Shown piece after piece: positions 1 through 6,801 of a stretch of DNA of 25,631 nt. A model generated the notes under the pieces. The model had not been told where the DNA came from. It searched no databases and saw only the letters and a program-made list of their open reading frames with translations. The number at the start of each line of letters is the position of its first letter. The first letter of the stretch is position 1. The DNA is from a virus. A program made the translations under genes and the position numbers. The stretch spans positions 1-25,631 of the IMG/VR virus record IMGVR_UViG_3300020438_000246. One strand, 5' to 3'.

Positions 1-333
1 AAGATAGCTTATAGAGAACAAGTTTTAAATGAAAGAGTAAAAACTGCTTTTATGGTACATCCTAAAGACCCTGATAAAACAGAAACACATTGGGTAAAAG
101 TATTTAACGAATTAGCTCAAGGCCATCCAAGTCCAATAGATTACGGCCCAAGAGAAACCCATATGTATGATTGGAACGACAGAAGAAATTATGACTTAGC
201 AATAGACGAGTATAACAAGATGATGAATAAAATTGCTAATGGTCTTAACAAATCACTTGACCAAATGAATAACATTTGGAAAGAGTGGGATAAAATATAT
301 AAAAAGTATCTTAAAAAAGACGGGAGAAAATAA
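1..333 (+). CDS. Hypothetical protein, 5'-truncated by window edge
   Basis: The frame is open from base 1 to the stop at 331-333, so about 110 C-terminal residues are visible and the gene very likely begins upstream; the internal ATG at 52 has no evident ribosome binding site. The visible part is hydrophilic, with a Tyr/Trp/Asn-rich middle (YGPRETHMYDWNDRRNYD) and a helical Lys-rich C-terminus. There is no signal peptide or membrane segment. The stop overlaps the start of the next gene by one base (TAATG), so it belongs to the same operon. In T4 the portal, gp67/68 and protease gp21 precede the scaffold gene, but I cannot match this fragment to any of them. Function unknown. Confidence 0.7.
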   Translation, partial: KIAYREQVLNERVKTAFMVHPKDPDKTETHWVKVFNELAQGHPSPIDYGPRETHMYDWNDRRNYDLAIDEYNKMMNKIANGLNKSLDQMNNIWKEWDKIYKKYLKKDGRK

Positions 334-722
334 TGGTCAAGTTAAAAAATATAATAAGTGAATCAGCACCTGGCTATGAAAATAGAAAATTTGGTGACCC
401 GTTACCTACATTAGCAGATGTGGCTAAAAAATATAATGAAAATAAAAAAACTATTTCAGAAAAAAAAGAATTAGGCAGTGCTTATATTGAATCTATAAGA
501 ATGCTTACTGATAATAATAATCACACAAGAGCAAGAGCAGAACTTGCAAGACAAATTGGTGATAAAAGAGTTATAAAAGCATACGAAGGTTTAATGTATG
601 TAGAAGATTTATTAAGACAAGCAAATGAAACTATAAAAGCGAGAACTAAATTAGACAAAATTTTATTTGCAAGGTCACAGAAAGTTTTTAGTAATCACGA
701 TATAATTATGAGTGTATTTTAA
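333..722 (+). CDS. Small probable internal head protein with IxE leader
   Basis: 129 residues, start ATG overlapping the upstream stop (TAATG). The first residues, MVKLKNIISES, form a short basic/hydrophobic leader ending in I-S-E. T4 prohead protease gp21 cleaves after (L/I)-x-E, and T4 internal proteins carry ten-residue capsid-targeting leaders ending in such a site, so a packaged internal protein is a reasonable inference. The rest is predicted helical and rich in Lys, Glu, Ala and Arg, without Cys or membrane segments. It lies in a tight operon leading to scaffold and capsid genes. I do not recognise the mature part; the assignment rests on leader and context only. Confidence 0.75.
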   Translation: MVKLKNIISESAPGYENRKFGDPLPTLADVAKKYNENKKTISEKKELGSAYIESIRMLTDNNNHTRARAELARQIGDKRVIKAYEGLMYVEDLLRQANETIKARTKLDKILFARSQKVFSNHDIIMSVF

Positions 723-1096
723 TGATTAAGTTATCAGAAATGTTTAGTCAAATGCAAGTGTATTCAAATCCACAAGCAACACCTTTTAAACCAAAAGTTG
801 AAGAAGATTTTGATGCTGTTCCTGCTAAATGGAGTAGTACAGAAGCTAAACAAATGATGGATAACGATGTAAAGAAGATGTCAAAGATTTTAGGTAAAGC
901 ATCATATGAAATAATTAAGATGATGATGGATGGCGTTAAAAATGATAAATACGATGCGTTAGATATTATACGTGGAATTGAAACAGGTGAGTGGAACAGA
1001 ACACACGAAGGTGAAAGACCTTTTATGAAAATGTTATGGCGTAAAGTTAGAAAAGAATTTAGAAGATACTTACCAAAAGGTAAATTGAGGAGATAA
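722..1096 (+). CDS. Small hypothetical protein of the head operon
   Basis: 124 residues; its ATG overlaps the preceding TAA. The N-terminus MIKLSEMFSQ resembles the leaders of the genes at 333 and 1402 (Lys-Leu followed by a short amphipathic stretch) but lacks a clear (L/I)xE site. The middle is Met/Lys-rich and probably helical; the C-terminus is strongly basic (KVRKEFRRYLPKGKLRR), compatible with nucleic-acid contact. No known domain is recognised. Context suggests a late virion or assembly protein. It ends 3 nt before the next gene, whose ribosome binding site (GAGGAGATAAGAA) overlaps its 3' end. Confidence 0.7.
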   Translation: MIKLSEMFSQMQVYSNPQATPFKPKVEEDFDAVPAKWSSTEAKQMMDNDVKKMSKILGKASYEIIKMMMDGVKNDKYDALDIIRGIETGEWNRTHEGERPFMKMLWRKVRKEFRRYLPKGKLRR

Positions 1097-1099
1097 GAA

Positions 1100-1390
1100 A
1101 TGGCAACAGCAGATGTAGGTGGAATACACCGAACACAGAGAAGTAGGTCTCATAGTCCAGGTGACTACAACAAAGTAACATATGTAGGACCAAATTCAAC
1201 GTATTTTGCAACCGGTTCAGAAGCAGGTGCTGCAGGATTTATTATTGAAAATGCTACAAACGTAGTAATAAATTGTTCAAACAGCGGCACACTAAATGGT
1301 AGTCAATGTTTAGTAAAAACGGTTTATCCTATAGGAGTGTATTCAGTAACAATAGGTGCTACAGGTAAAGTACACGTATTACATAGATAA
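1100..1390 (+). CDS. Small beta-rich virion-type protein
   Basis: 96 residues, preceded by a good GGAG box. The N-terminal 25 residues are polar and basic (HRTQRSRSHSPGDYNK); the rest alternates small and beta-branched residues (GAAGFIIENATNVVINCSNS, then YPIGVYSVTIGATGKVHVL) and looks like a small beta sandwich or barrel. Such compact Gly/Ser/Val proteins next to capsid genes are often decoration or completion proteins, but I see no diagnostic motif and do not assign a function. It is followed after 11 nt by the next gene, which has an AGGAAAA ribosome binding site. Confidence 0.7.
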   Translation: MATADVGGIHRTQRSRSHSPGDYNKVTYVGPNSTYFATGSEAGAAGFIIENATNVVINCSNSGTLNGSQCLVKTVYPIGVYSVTIGATGKVHVLHR

Positions 1391-1401
1391 AGGAAAATAT
1401 A

Positions 1402-1989
1402 ATGAAACTTAAAGACATAATAAAAGAAAATTCAATTCTTTTTAGCCCTATTAGAACTATAAAACCTGTCGGTACCATTGAGATGGCTACTATGGTCAAC
1501 GAAGATGAGCAACAAGAATCAAAGAAAATTGATACAGACTCATTTCTTGGTATGGTTAATAGATTCGGTCGTATTGGCGAAGACATTAAAATAAATGATT
1601 TACGTAGCATTGCTAATGTACTAAAGAATGTTGCTGAAACAGCAAAGATACATACAGAATCTCTTCAAGAAGATTGGTTTGACAGAGTAACCGTTTCACG
1701 TAATATGAAAGAATTAAATACTCATTCAAAACAATTTAGTAAGATTGCAGAAGAAGCCGCAAGTCTTCAAGAACGTATGCAGGGTCTATATGAAGATATG
1801 GGTAACATAATGGGTCGTTATTATGAGATAAGCGAAGACATTACAGAAGATGATGAATATAAAAAATTCTTTCAATCTGCTTTAAAGAAATTTGATGCAA
1901 GTTCACCTGCTGATATGGATAACGACAAGAAAAAGAAATTTTTTAACTATGTAGATAAAAACTACGATGCGAAGGATGAAAAAGACTAA
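1402..1989 (+). CDS. Probable internal/core head protein with IxE leader
   Basis: 195 residues. The N-terminus MKLKDIIKEN is a short Lys-rich amphipathic leader ending in I-K-E, matching the (L/I)xE cleavage rule of T4-type prohead proteases and closely resembling the leader at 333. The remainder is acidic, predicted helical and coiled-coil prone (about residues 40-150, with many Glu, Lys, Ile and Leu), ending in a Lys/Asp-rich tail. This suits a prohead core or internal protein that is trimmed and packaged. The gene ends in TAATG, coupling it to the bS21 gene. T4 gp67/gp68 core proteins occupy a comparable position, but I cannot show homology. Confidence 0.75.
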   Translation: MKLKDIIKENSILFSPIRTIKPVGTIEMATMVNEDEQQESKKIDTDSFLGMVNRFGRIGEDIKINDLRSIANVLKNVAETAKIHTESLQEDWFDRVTVSRNMKELNTHSKQFSKIAEEAASLQERMQGLYEDMGNIMGRYYEISEDITEDDEYKKFFQSALKKFDASSPADMDNDKKKKFFNYVDKNYDAKDEKD

Positions 1990-2195
1990 TGGTATATGTA
2001 AAGGTTGACAAAAGAAAAAGTATTGAAAAGGCAATTTCAATATTTAAACGAAAAGTAAAAGAATCAGGTATTCTTTTAGAGTTACGTGAAAGACAAGAAT
2101 TTAAAAAGCCGAGTGCAGTAAAAAGAAAAAAACGAGCACAAGCTAAAGCTCGTATGAGACAAAGAAAAGAAAAAAGACCAACTAAATGGTTATAA
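1989..2195 (+). CDS. rpsU: Ribosomal protein bS21, phage-encoded
   Basis: 68 residues, near the 71 of E. coli bS21, and similar along its length: an N-terminal KVDKRKSIEKAISIFKRK block corresponds to the first helix, followed by the family core ESGILLELRERQEFKKPS and a very basic C-terminal helix. bS21 sits on the 30S platform near the anti-Shine-Dalgarno region and influences initiation. bS21 genes have been reported in cultivated and uncultivated marine phages, including pelagiphages. Here the start codon overlaps the stop of the preceding head gene, with AAGGAT upstream inside that gene, so it should be expressed with virion genes. It may bias host ribosomes toward phage messages; that role is inference. 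The gene appears intact. Confidence 0.93.
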   Translation: MVYVKVDKRKSIEKAISIFKRKVKESGILLELRERQEFKKPSAVKRKKRAQAKARMRQRKEKRPTKWL

Positions 2196-2330
2196 AACTT
2201 TTTCTTTATATATTTATATAAAAACAAATACACTTTCGTACTTTCGTACATCATAAAGTGTACCAATAGAGAAATTCTATAATAGTTTAAAATAACTATT
2301 TTAATTCCAAATTCCGTAAGGAGAATAGTA
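2196..2330 (+). promoter_or_regulatory. Leader of scaffold/capsid operon: promoter-like AT motif and three hairpins
   Basis: A 135-nt gap in an otherwise gapless operon. It begins with the AT-rich TTTATATATTTATATA (2205-2220), related to motifs before the genes at 5142, 9486 and 21735. Three inverted repeats follow: TACACTTT/AAAGTGTA (2229-2236 with 2255-2262), whose loop holds GTAC-TTTC-GTAC; ATAGA/TCTAT (2266-2270 with 2276-2280); and AATAGTT/AACTATT (2281-2287 with 2294-2300), followed by a short T run. A strong ribosome binding site (TAAGGAGAA) precedes the ATG at 2331. The array may be a processing or stabilising 5' leader, or a weak terminator plus promoter. Function is inferred. Confidence 0.5.
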
Positions 2331-3374
2331 ATGGATGATTTATTAAAAGATGCCATTGCAGATGCCAAAGCAGTTCGTGAAACAGCTATTACTAATGCTA
2401 AGTTAGCGTTAGAAGAAGCTTTCACACCTAAACTTCAGAATATGCTTTCACAGAAAATTCAGAACGAAATCGAAATTGACGAAGATGAACACGAAGATGA
2501 AGATGTCGAAGAAGAAATGGATGATGAAGAAGCAAAAGAAGAAGGTCGCGGCGATATGAGACGCGATGGTGATGAAGTTGAAGAAGATGGTCACGAAGAT
2601 AGTGAAGAGGTAGATGAGTCTGAGATAATCGAAATCGATGGTGTAAAGTATGCACCTGTAGTCGCTGAAGAAGAACACGAAGATGAGATGGACGAAGAAG
2701 AAGGCGAAGACATGGAAAAAGATGCCGATGAAGATGAACTTGACCTTGAAGCTGTTATTAAAGAGCTTGAATCTGAACTTGACGAAGATGCCGACCTTGA
2801 AGAAGGACGTAATGATAAAGACGAAAAAGATGAAGTCAAGGAAGAAGACGAAGACGATAAAGCTAAAGATGAAGTGAAAGAGGAAGAAGAGGACGATGAT
2901 TCTAAAGATGAAGTTAAGGAAGACTCTGAGTTTAACTTAGACGAAATACTTGACGCTCTTAAAGAAGAAGACGAGCCTAAAGAAGACGAAGTTTCTGAAA
3001 CTTCTAAACTTAAAGCTGAGTTAGAAGAAACTCGTGAAGCAGTCAAATTTATGAGAGACAAGCTAAACGAAGTTAATCTACTTAATGCTAAGCTTCTTTT
3101 CACAAACAAGCTTTTCCGTGCACATGGCCTAAACAATGAGCAAAAAATGAAAGTTGTTGAAACTTTCGACAGAGCAACAAATCTAAGAGAAGTCAAGTTG
3201 GTTTATTCAACAATGGCTGAAACTTTTGGAAATGGTGCTAAAAACAATATTAAAGAATCAAAAGGCTCAGCTTCTAAAGCTGTTGCGTCAACAAAGAGTG
3301 AAAAACAAACAGAAGTAATTTCTGAAGGTTCAGCTCTTCGCAACAGATTCAAGAAGTTAGCCAACATCATTTAA
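2331..3374 (+). CDS. gp22: Prohead core scaffolding protein, gp22-like
   Basis: 347 residues against 269 in T4 gp22. The first 45 residues are helical; residues about 47-235 are extremely acidic (Asp/Glu runs, with repeated KDEVKE units); the C-terminal third is a coiled coil with the conserved-looking block EVNLLNAKLLFTNKLFR and a basic end (LRNRFKKLANII). Position directly before gp23, coiled coil and acidity fit the T4 core scaffold, which nucleates the prohead, is degraded by the gp21 protease and leaves before packaging. The long acidic segment is larger than expected and may do the job of the separate acidic T4 core peptide gp67, which I do not see here. A strong AGGAG site supports the start. 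It lies 11 nt before gp23. Confidence 0.9.
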   Translation: MDDLLKDAIADAKAVRETAITNAKLALEEAFTPKLQNMLSQKIQNEIEIDEDEHEDEDVEEEMDDEEAKEEGRGDMRRDGDEVEEDGHEDSEEVDESEIIEIDGVKYAPVVAEEEHEDEMDEEEGEDMEKDADEDELDLEAVIKELESELDEDADLEEGRNDKDEKDEVKEEDEDDKAKDEVKEEEEDDDSKDEVKEDSEFNLDEILDALKEEDEPKEDEVSETSKLKAELEETREAVKFMRDKLNEVNLLNAKLLFTNKLFRAHGLNNEQKMKVVETFDRATNLREVKLVYSTMAETFGNGAKNNIKESKGSASKAVASTKSEKQTEVISEGSALRNRFKKLANII

Positions 3375-3385
3375 GGGGAATTAAA

Positions 3386-5017
3386 ATGCCTAATTATGAC
3401 AACATTAATGACTTAATGAGTGCTCAATCTCCGCAAGCTGAATTGTTGAAACACACAAGAAAGCTTACAGAGAAATGGGAACCAACAGGTCTACTTGATG
3501 GAATCAATGATGAAACTAAGAAAAGTAGTATGTCCGTACTTCTTGAAAACCAGGCTTCACAGCTGGTTAAAGAAGCTTCACAGACATCTACCGGCTCTCA
3601 AAAAGAAGAATGGTCAGGTGTGGCTCTTCCATTGGTTCGTAGAATCTTTGGTGAATTAGCTGCTCAAGACTTCGTAAGCGTACAGCCTATGAATCTTCCA
3701 AGTGGACTTATTTTCTATCTTGATTTCAAATACGGCTCCGGTAACGGGCTTGCTTCTGCGGGTGGCGACATCTTCGGTAACACATCAGGTTCAGGCGACG
3801 CAAGTGGCGGACTTTATGGTGCAGGTAAATTCGGATACTCTTCTAAAGAACTATCCCAAGCTGTAGCACATACAGATGGTGCACAAACGCTAGCACAAGA
3901 TAAATACATAACCGGTTCAGTAGACCAAGAAGATACTGATTTCGAACCTTCTTTATCAAGTTCTTTAAGTACTTTGATAAAAGTTAGTATTCGTAAACAG
4001 GATTTAGACAACGTTGATGTAGACGCTGTAAGGTCTTTTGAATTAGTAGGAGATAGTGTAACAACTCAGTATCCTGCTTATACAAAGTATGACGGTAATG
4101 ATACTATTTCTTTCATCATTGCTCCACCAGCAACAGCCGGTGTATATGGTGCTCACGTAACATCATCTATTGCAGTTAAATTTTCAAAAGAAACTTCTGC
4201 TACAAGCAGAGGCGATTTTGAAGATACTCCTGCAGAACCAACACCAACAGACTTGAGTATACCTCAGGTAGACATCCAAATGAAATCAATTCCGATTGTC
4301 GCTAAGACACGTAAATTGAAAGCAGTTTGGACACCTGAATTAGCTCAAGACCTTAACGCTTATCATTCAGTTGATGCTGAAGCTGAGTTAACATCTATGC
4401 TTTCTGAGTACGTTTCTATGGAAATCGATTTAGAAATCCTTGATATGTTAATGGCTAACGCTTCTGCTAAGACAGATAGATGGTCTGCTAAAGTTGGATT
4501 TGAATGGGATGGCGGAAACGTTTTCGCTGAATCTTCAGGTAACTCAAATGCTTACACTAAAGGCGAGTGGTTCCAAACACTTGGAAACAAAATACAAGCC
4601 GTTAGTAATGCTATTCATCAAAAAACACTACGTGGTGGTGCTAACTTTATTGTTGTGTCTCCTGAGACTGCTACAATAATCGAGTCTATTCCAGGCTACG
4701 CTGCATCTACAAACGGTGATGCGATGAATAACAAGTATGCGATGGGTGTACAACAAATGGGTGCATTAAATAACAGATATACGGTTTACAAGAACCCTTA
4801 TATGTTAGAGAATCAGATACTATGTGGTTTCAGAGGAAGTAATTTCTTAGAAACAGGTGCTGTATATGCTCCATATATTCCGTTAATTATGACACCTCTT
4901 GTGTATGACCCGGTCAACTTTACTCCACGTAAAGGTGTAATGACTCGTTATGCTAAGAAGATGGTACGTCCTGAGTTCTACGGAAAAGTCATCGTCGCAG
5001 ACGTTGATATGGTGTAA
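3386..5017 (+). CDS. gp23: Major capsid protein, gp23-like
   Basis: 543 residues (T4 gp23: 521). Recognised by the family block about residues 75-115, SGVALPLVRRIFGELAAQD followed by SVQPMNLPSG, and by a C-terminal VMTRYAKKMVRPEFYGKV. It forms the HK97-fold hexamers of the shell. The first ~65 residues should be a propeptide removed by the prohead protease; candidate (L/I)xE sites are LTE at 27-29 and LLE at 52-54, the latter nearer the T4 position (after residue 65). Ribosome binding site AAGGGGA. It follows the scaffold gene by 11 nt and ends before an intrinsic terminator, as expected for a very highly expressed gene. Codons appear more C/G-ending than in neighbours. Confidence 0.97.
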   Translation: MPNYDNINDLMSAQSPQAELLKHTRKLTEKWEPTGLLDGINDETKKSSMSVLLENQASQLVKEASQTSTGSQKEEWSGVALPLVRRIFGELAAQDFVSVQPMNLPSGLIFYLDFKYGSGNGLASAGGDIFGNTSGSGDASGGLYGAGKFGYSSKELSQAVAHTDGAQTLAQDKYITGSVDQEDTDFEPSLSSSLSTLIKVSIRKQDLDNVDVDAVRSFELVGDSVTTQYPAYTKYDGNDTISFIIAPPATAGVYGAHVTSSIAVKFSKETSATSRGDFEDTPAEPTPTDLSIPQVDIQMKSIPIVAKTRKLKAVWTPELAQDLNAYHSVDAEAELTSMLSEYVSMEIDLEILDMLMANASAKTDRWSAKVGFEWDGGNVFAESSGNSNAYTKGEWFQTLGNKIQAVSNAIHQKTLRGGANFIVVSPETATIIESIPGYAASTNGDAMNNKYAMGVQQMGALNNRYTVYKNPYMLENQILCGFRGSNFLETGAVYAPYIPLIMTPLVYDPVNFTPRKGVMTRYAKKMVRPEFYGKVIVADVDMV

Positions 5018-5048
5018 GTTTAAGTTAAACTTATACACTTTAAAGATT

Positions 5049-5078
5049 AAGCCCCTCTTTTGGGGCTTTTTCTTTTTT
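5049..5078 (+). terminator. Rho-independent terminator after gp23
   Basis: A perfect 7-bp stem AAGCCCC (5049-5055) / GGGGCTT (5062-5068) with the 6-nt loop TCTTTT, running straight into a T-rich tail (to about 5078). It lies 31 nt after the gp23 stop and isolates the scaffold/capsid transcript from the neck genes. Confidence 0.92.
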
Positions 5079-5102
5079 TACAACCTTCAGAAACTTAATA
5101 GT

Positions 5103-5118
5103 TTTATATTTATATATG
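5103..5118 (+). promoter_or_regulatory. Candidate late promoter motif before neck genes
   Basis: TTTATATTTATATATG, between the gp23 terminator and the ATG at 5142 (23 nt between). The same 16 bases recur exactly at 21689-21704 before the glycan cassette, and the core ATATTTATA recurs at 9441 and 2210. The T4 late promoter is TATAAATA; here that string is on the opposite strand of the motif, so either this phage uses another -10 form or the resemblance is fortuitous. A new transcript must start near here because of the terminator upstream. Confidence 0.5.
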
Positions 5119-5141
5119 ACAAAAGACTTTTGGAGAAATAA

Positions 5142-6311
5142 ATGGCACAATTACCAATTTGGGCTGGTTCGAGTAATTTTAGTAGTAGTCAAACACCATA
5201 TGGATTTTATGATTCAGACTCAGAATTTTCAGGTTCGGGTGTACATTCTGTAGATAGATTTTCTGACTGGGCTGCTAAAAGACTTGGATATCCTATTATA
5301 GATGTAGAAATGCAATCAGGCTCTTTTTATGCCTGTTATGAAGAATCTATTACTGAATATTCAGCACAAGTAAATCAATTTAATATCAAAGATAATCTAT
5401 TATCTTTACAAGGACAATCTACAGGCTCAAATTTAACACACAGACCTGTTACAAATTCTTTCGGCAGATTCATAACTCTTTCAGAACAATATGGTACTGA
5501 AGCAGGAGTTGGTGGTACGGTAGATTTCAAAACAGGCTCTATTGACATTGTTAGTGGCTCACAAGAATACGATTTAAATACATTATGGACAAACGTTTCA
5601 GAAAGTGTAGCTTCTTCAGGTAGTGGCATAGAAGTTAGAAAAGTTTTTTATGAAGGCCCCGCAGCAGTCAATAAATATTTTGACCCTTATGCAGGTGTTG
5701 GTAGTAATAATATGAATATGTTAGACGCTTTCGGTTGGGGAAATTATTCTCCTTCAGTACAATTTTTGATGATGCCTATGTATTCTGATTTGCTAAGAAT
5801 ACAAGCGATTGAATTGAACGACCAAATAAGAAAATCAGCATATACATTTGAATTGATTAACAATAAATTAAGAATTTTTCCAAGACCATTAGAAAACTAT
5901 AAATTACATTTTAAATATCTGATTAAAGATGACAGAGGTAATCCGTTAAAAGGTGATAGTGTAGGAAGAGTTAGTGATATTAGTAATGCTCCGTATGACA
6001 ATATGAAGTTTAGACATATAAATGATGTTGGTAAACAATGGATAAAGAAATATGCTTTAGCTCTTTGTAAAGAATTATTAGGAACGATACGAAGTAAATA
6101 TGCTTCAGTTCCTATACCAGGCGGTGATGTCTCAATGGATGGAGATACGTTAAGAAATGAAGCCGCTTCAGAAAAAGAAACTTTAGTAACACAACTTAGG
6201 GAAATATTAGAACAAACAAGTAGAAAAGCAATGATGGAATCAGAACGAGATGAAGCCGAAGCGTTGCAAGAAAAACTTAATAAAGTTCCATACCCTATTT
6301 ACATAGGATAA
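5142..6311 (+). CDS. Neck/head-completion protein, gp13-like
   Basis: 389 residues with a GGAG site 8 nt upstream. Visible blocks: DWAAKRLGYPIIDVE (about 43-57), ITEYSAQVNQFNIK (about 70-83), FDPYAGVG, GWGNYSPSVQFLMMP and a C-terminal helical, charged stretch ending VPYPIYIG. I associate this pattern with a structural protein that follows gp23 in marine T4-like phages and is usually annotated as neck protein. The order gp13-like, gp14-like, gp15-like in the next two genes supports a head-to-tail connector role. T4 gp13 is 309 residues and direct similarity is weak, so the exact equivalence is uncertain; virion location is much more secure. No signal peptide or membrane segment. Confidence 0.7.
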   Translation: MAQLPIWAGSSNFSSSQTPYGFYDSDSEFSGSGVHSVDRFSDWAAKRLGYPIIDVEMQSGSFYACYEESITEYSAQVNQFNIKDNLLSLQGQSTGSNLTHRPVTNSFGRFITLSEQYGTEAGVGGTVDFKTGSIDIVSGSQEYDLNTLWTNVSESVASSGSGIEVRKVFYEGPAAVNKYFDPYAGVGSNNMNMLDAFGWGNYSPSVQFLMMPMYSDLLRIQAIELNDQIRKSAYTFELINNKLRIFPRPLENYKLHFKYLIKDDRGNPLKGDSVGRVSDISNAPYDNMKFRHINDVGKQWIKKYALALCKELLGTIRSKYASVPIPGGDVSMDGDTLRNEAASEKETLVTQLREILEQTSRKAMMESERDEAEALQEKLNKVPYPIYIG

Positions 6312-6315
6312 TAAA

Positions 6316-6801
6316 ATGGCAGGACGCTTTCTCTCAACAAGAGATAACAACTTCTTTCATAAAGTTAATAAAGAACTTCTTGGTGACCCTGTGAACGGTA
6401 AAGACGGAATCATAGACCAAGAAGTTGTTGTATATCAACTTGACGCCGGTGAAACTCCAACTGATATGTATGGAGAATCAGCATCCGGTAAATCTTGGAA
6501 ACCGGGTGTCACATTGAATTGTTTAATTGACGCTGAAGATTTTGATTTCAATACTGATGAGTTTGGACCGGACAGAAATCAAAATGTTACCTTTTCTTTT
6601 CTAAGAGATTCAATTTTAGATGCAAAAATTGTTATTAGTTTAGGTGATGTAGTTAATTGGAATTACGCATATTGGACTATTTCTAATTTAAATGAAAATC
6701 AGTTAGTAGGAGGTATGCAGAATCAAAACTTTTCAGTAATAGCATCAGGATATCTAACACGAATAAGTAGTTTAGGCATTGAACAAGTGAGGACAATATA
6801 A
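6316..6801 (+). CDS. Neck protein, gp14-like (short form)
   Basis: 161 residues, 4 nt after the preceding gene, with AGGATAA upstream. The arrangement resembles the core of T4 gp14: a beta segment with a tyrosine (IIDQEVVVYQLD), then FGPDRNQNVTFSFLRD, then a GD-V-NWNYAYW turn where T4 has EGDLIYFP..NSLFEINW, followed by an ENQLVGG loop. T4 gp14 has 256 residues, so the C-terminal extension is absent. Together with gp13, gp14 closes the filled head and makes the platform for tail joining. The stop overlaps the next start (TAATG). The fold-level reading is mine and a profile search would settle it. Confidence 0.6.
   Translation: MAGRFLSTRDNNFFHKVNKELLGDPVNGKDGIIDQEVVVYQLDAGETPTDMYGESASGKSWKPGVTLNCLIDAEDFDFNTDEFGPDRNQNVTFSFLRDSILDAKIVISLGDVVNWNYAYWTISNLNENQLVGGMQNQNFSVIASGYLTRISSLGIEQVRTI

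Noticed and set aside
1943-2425. Reverse-strand open frame spanning bS21 and the leader
   Set aside because: It overlaps three better supported + strand elements and has no recognisable product.
2591-3196. Ser-rich reverse-strand open frame opposite gp22
   Set aside because: It is the complement of GAA/GAT acidic codons (TTC/ATC/TCN) and has no other support; gp22 itself is well identified.
4950-5141. Open frame across the gp23 end and terminator
   Set aside because: It runs through the terminator hairpin and candidate promoter, and has no ribosome binding site.
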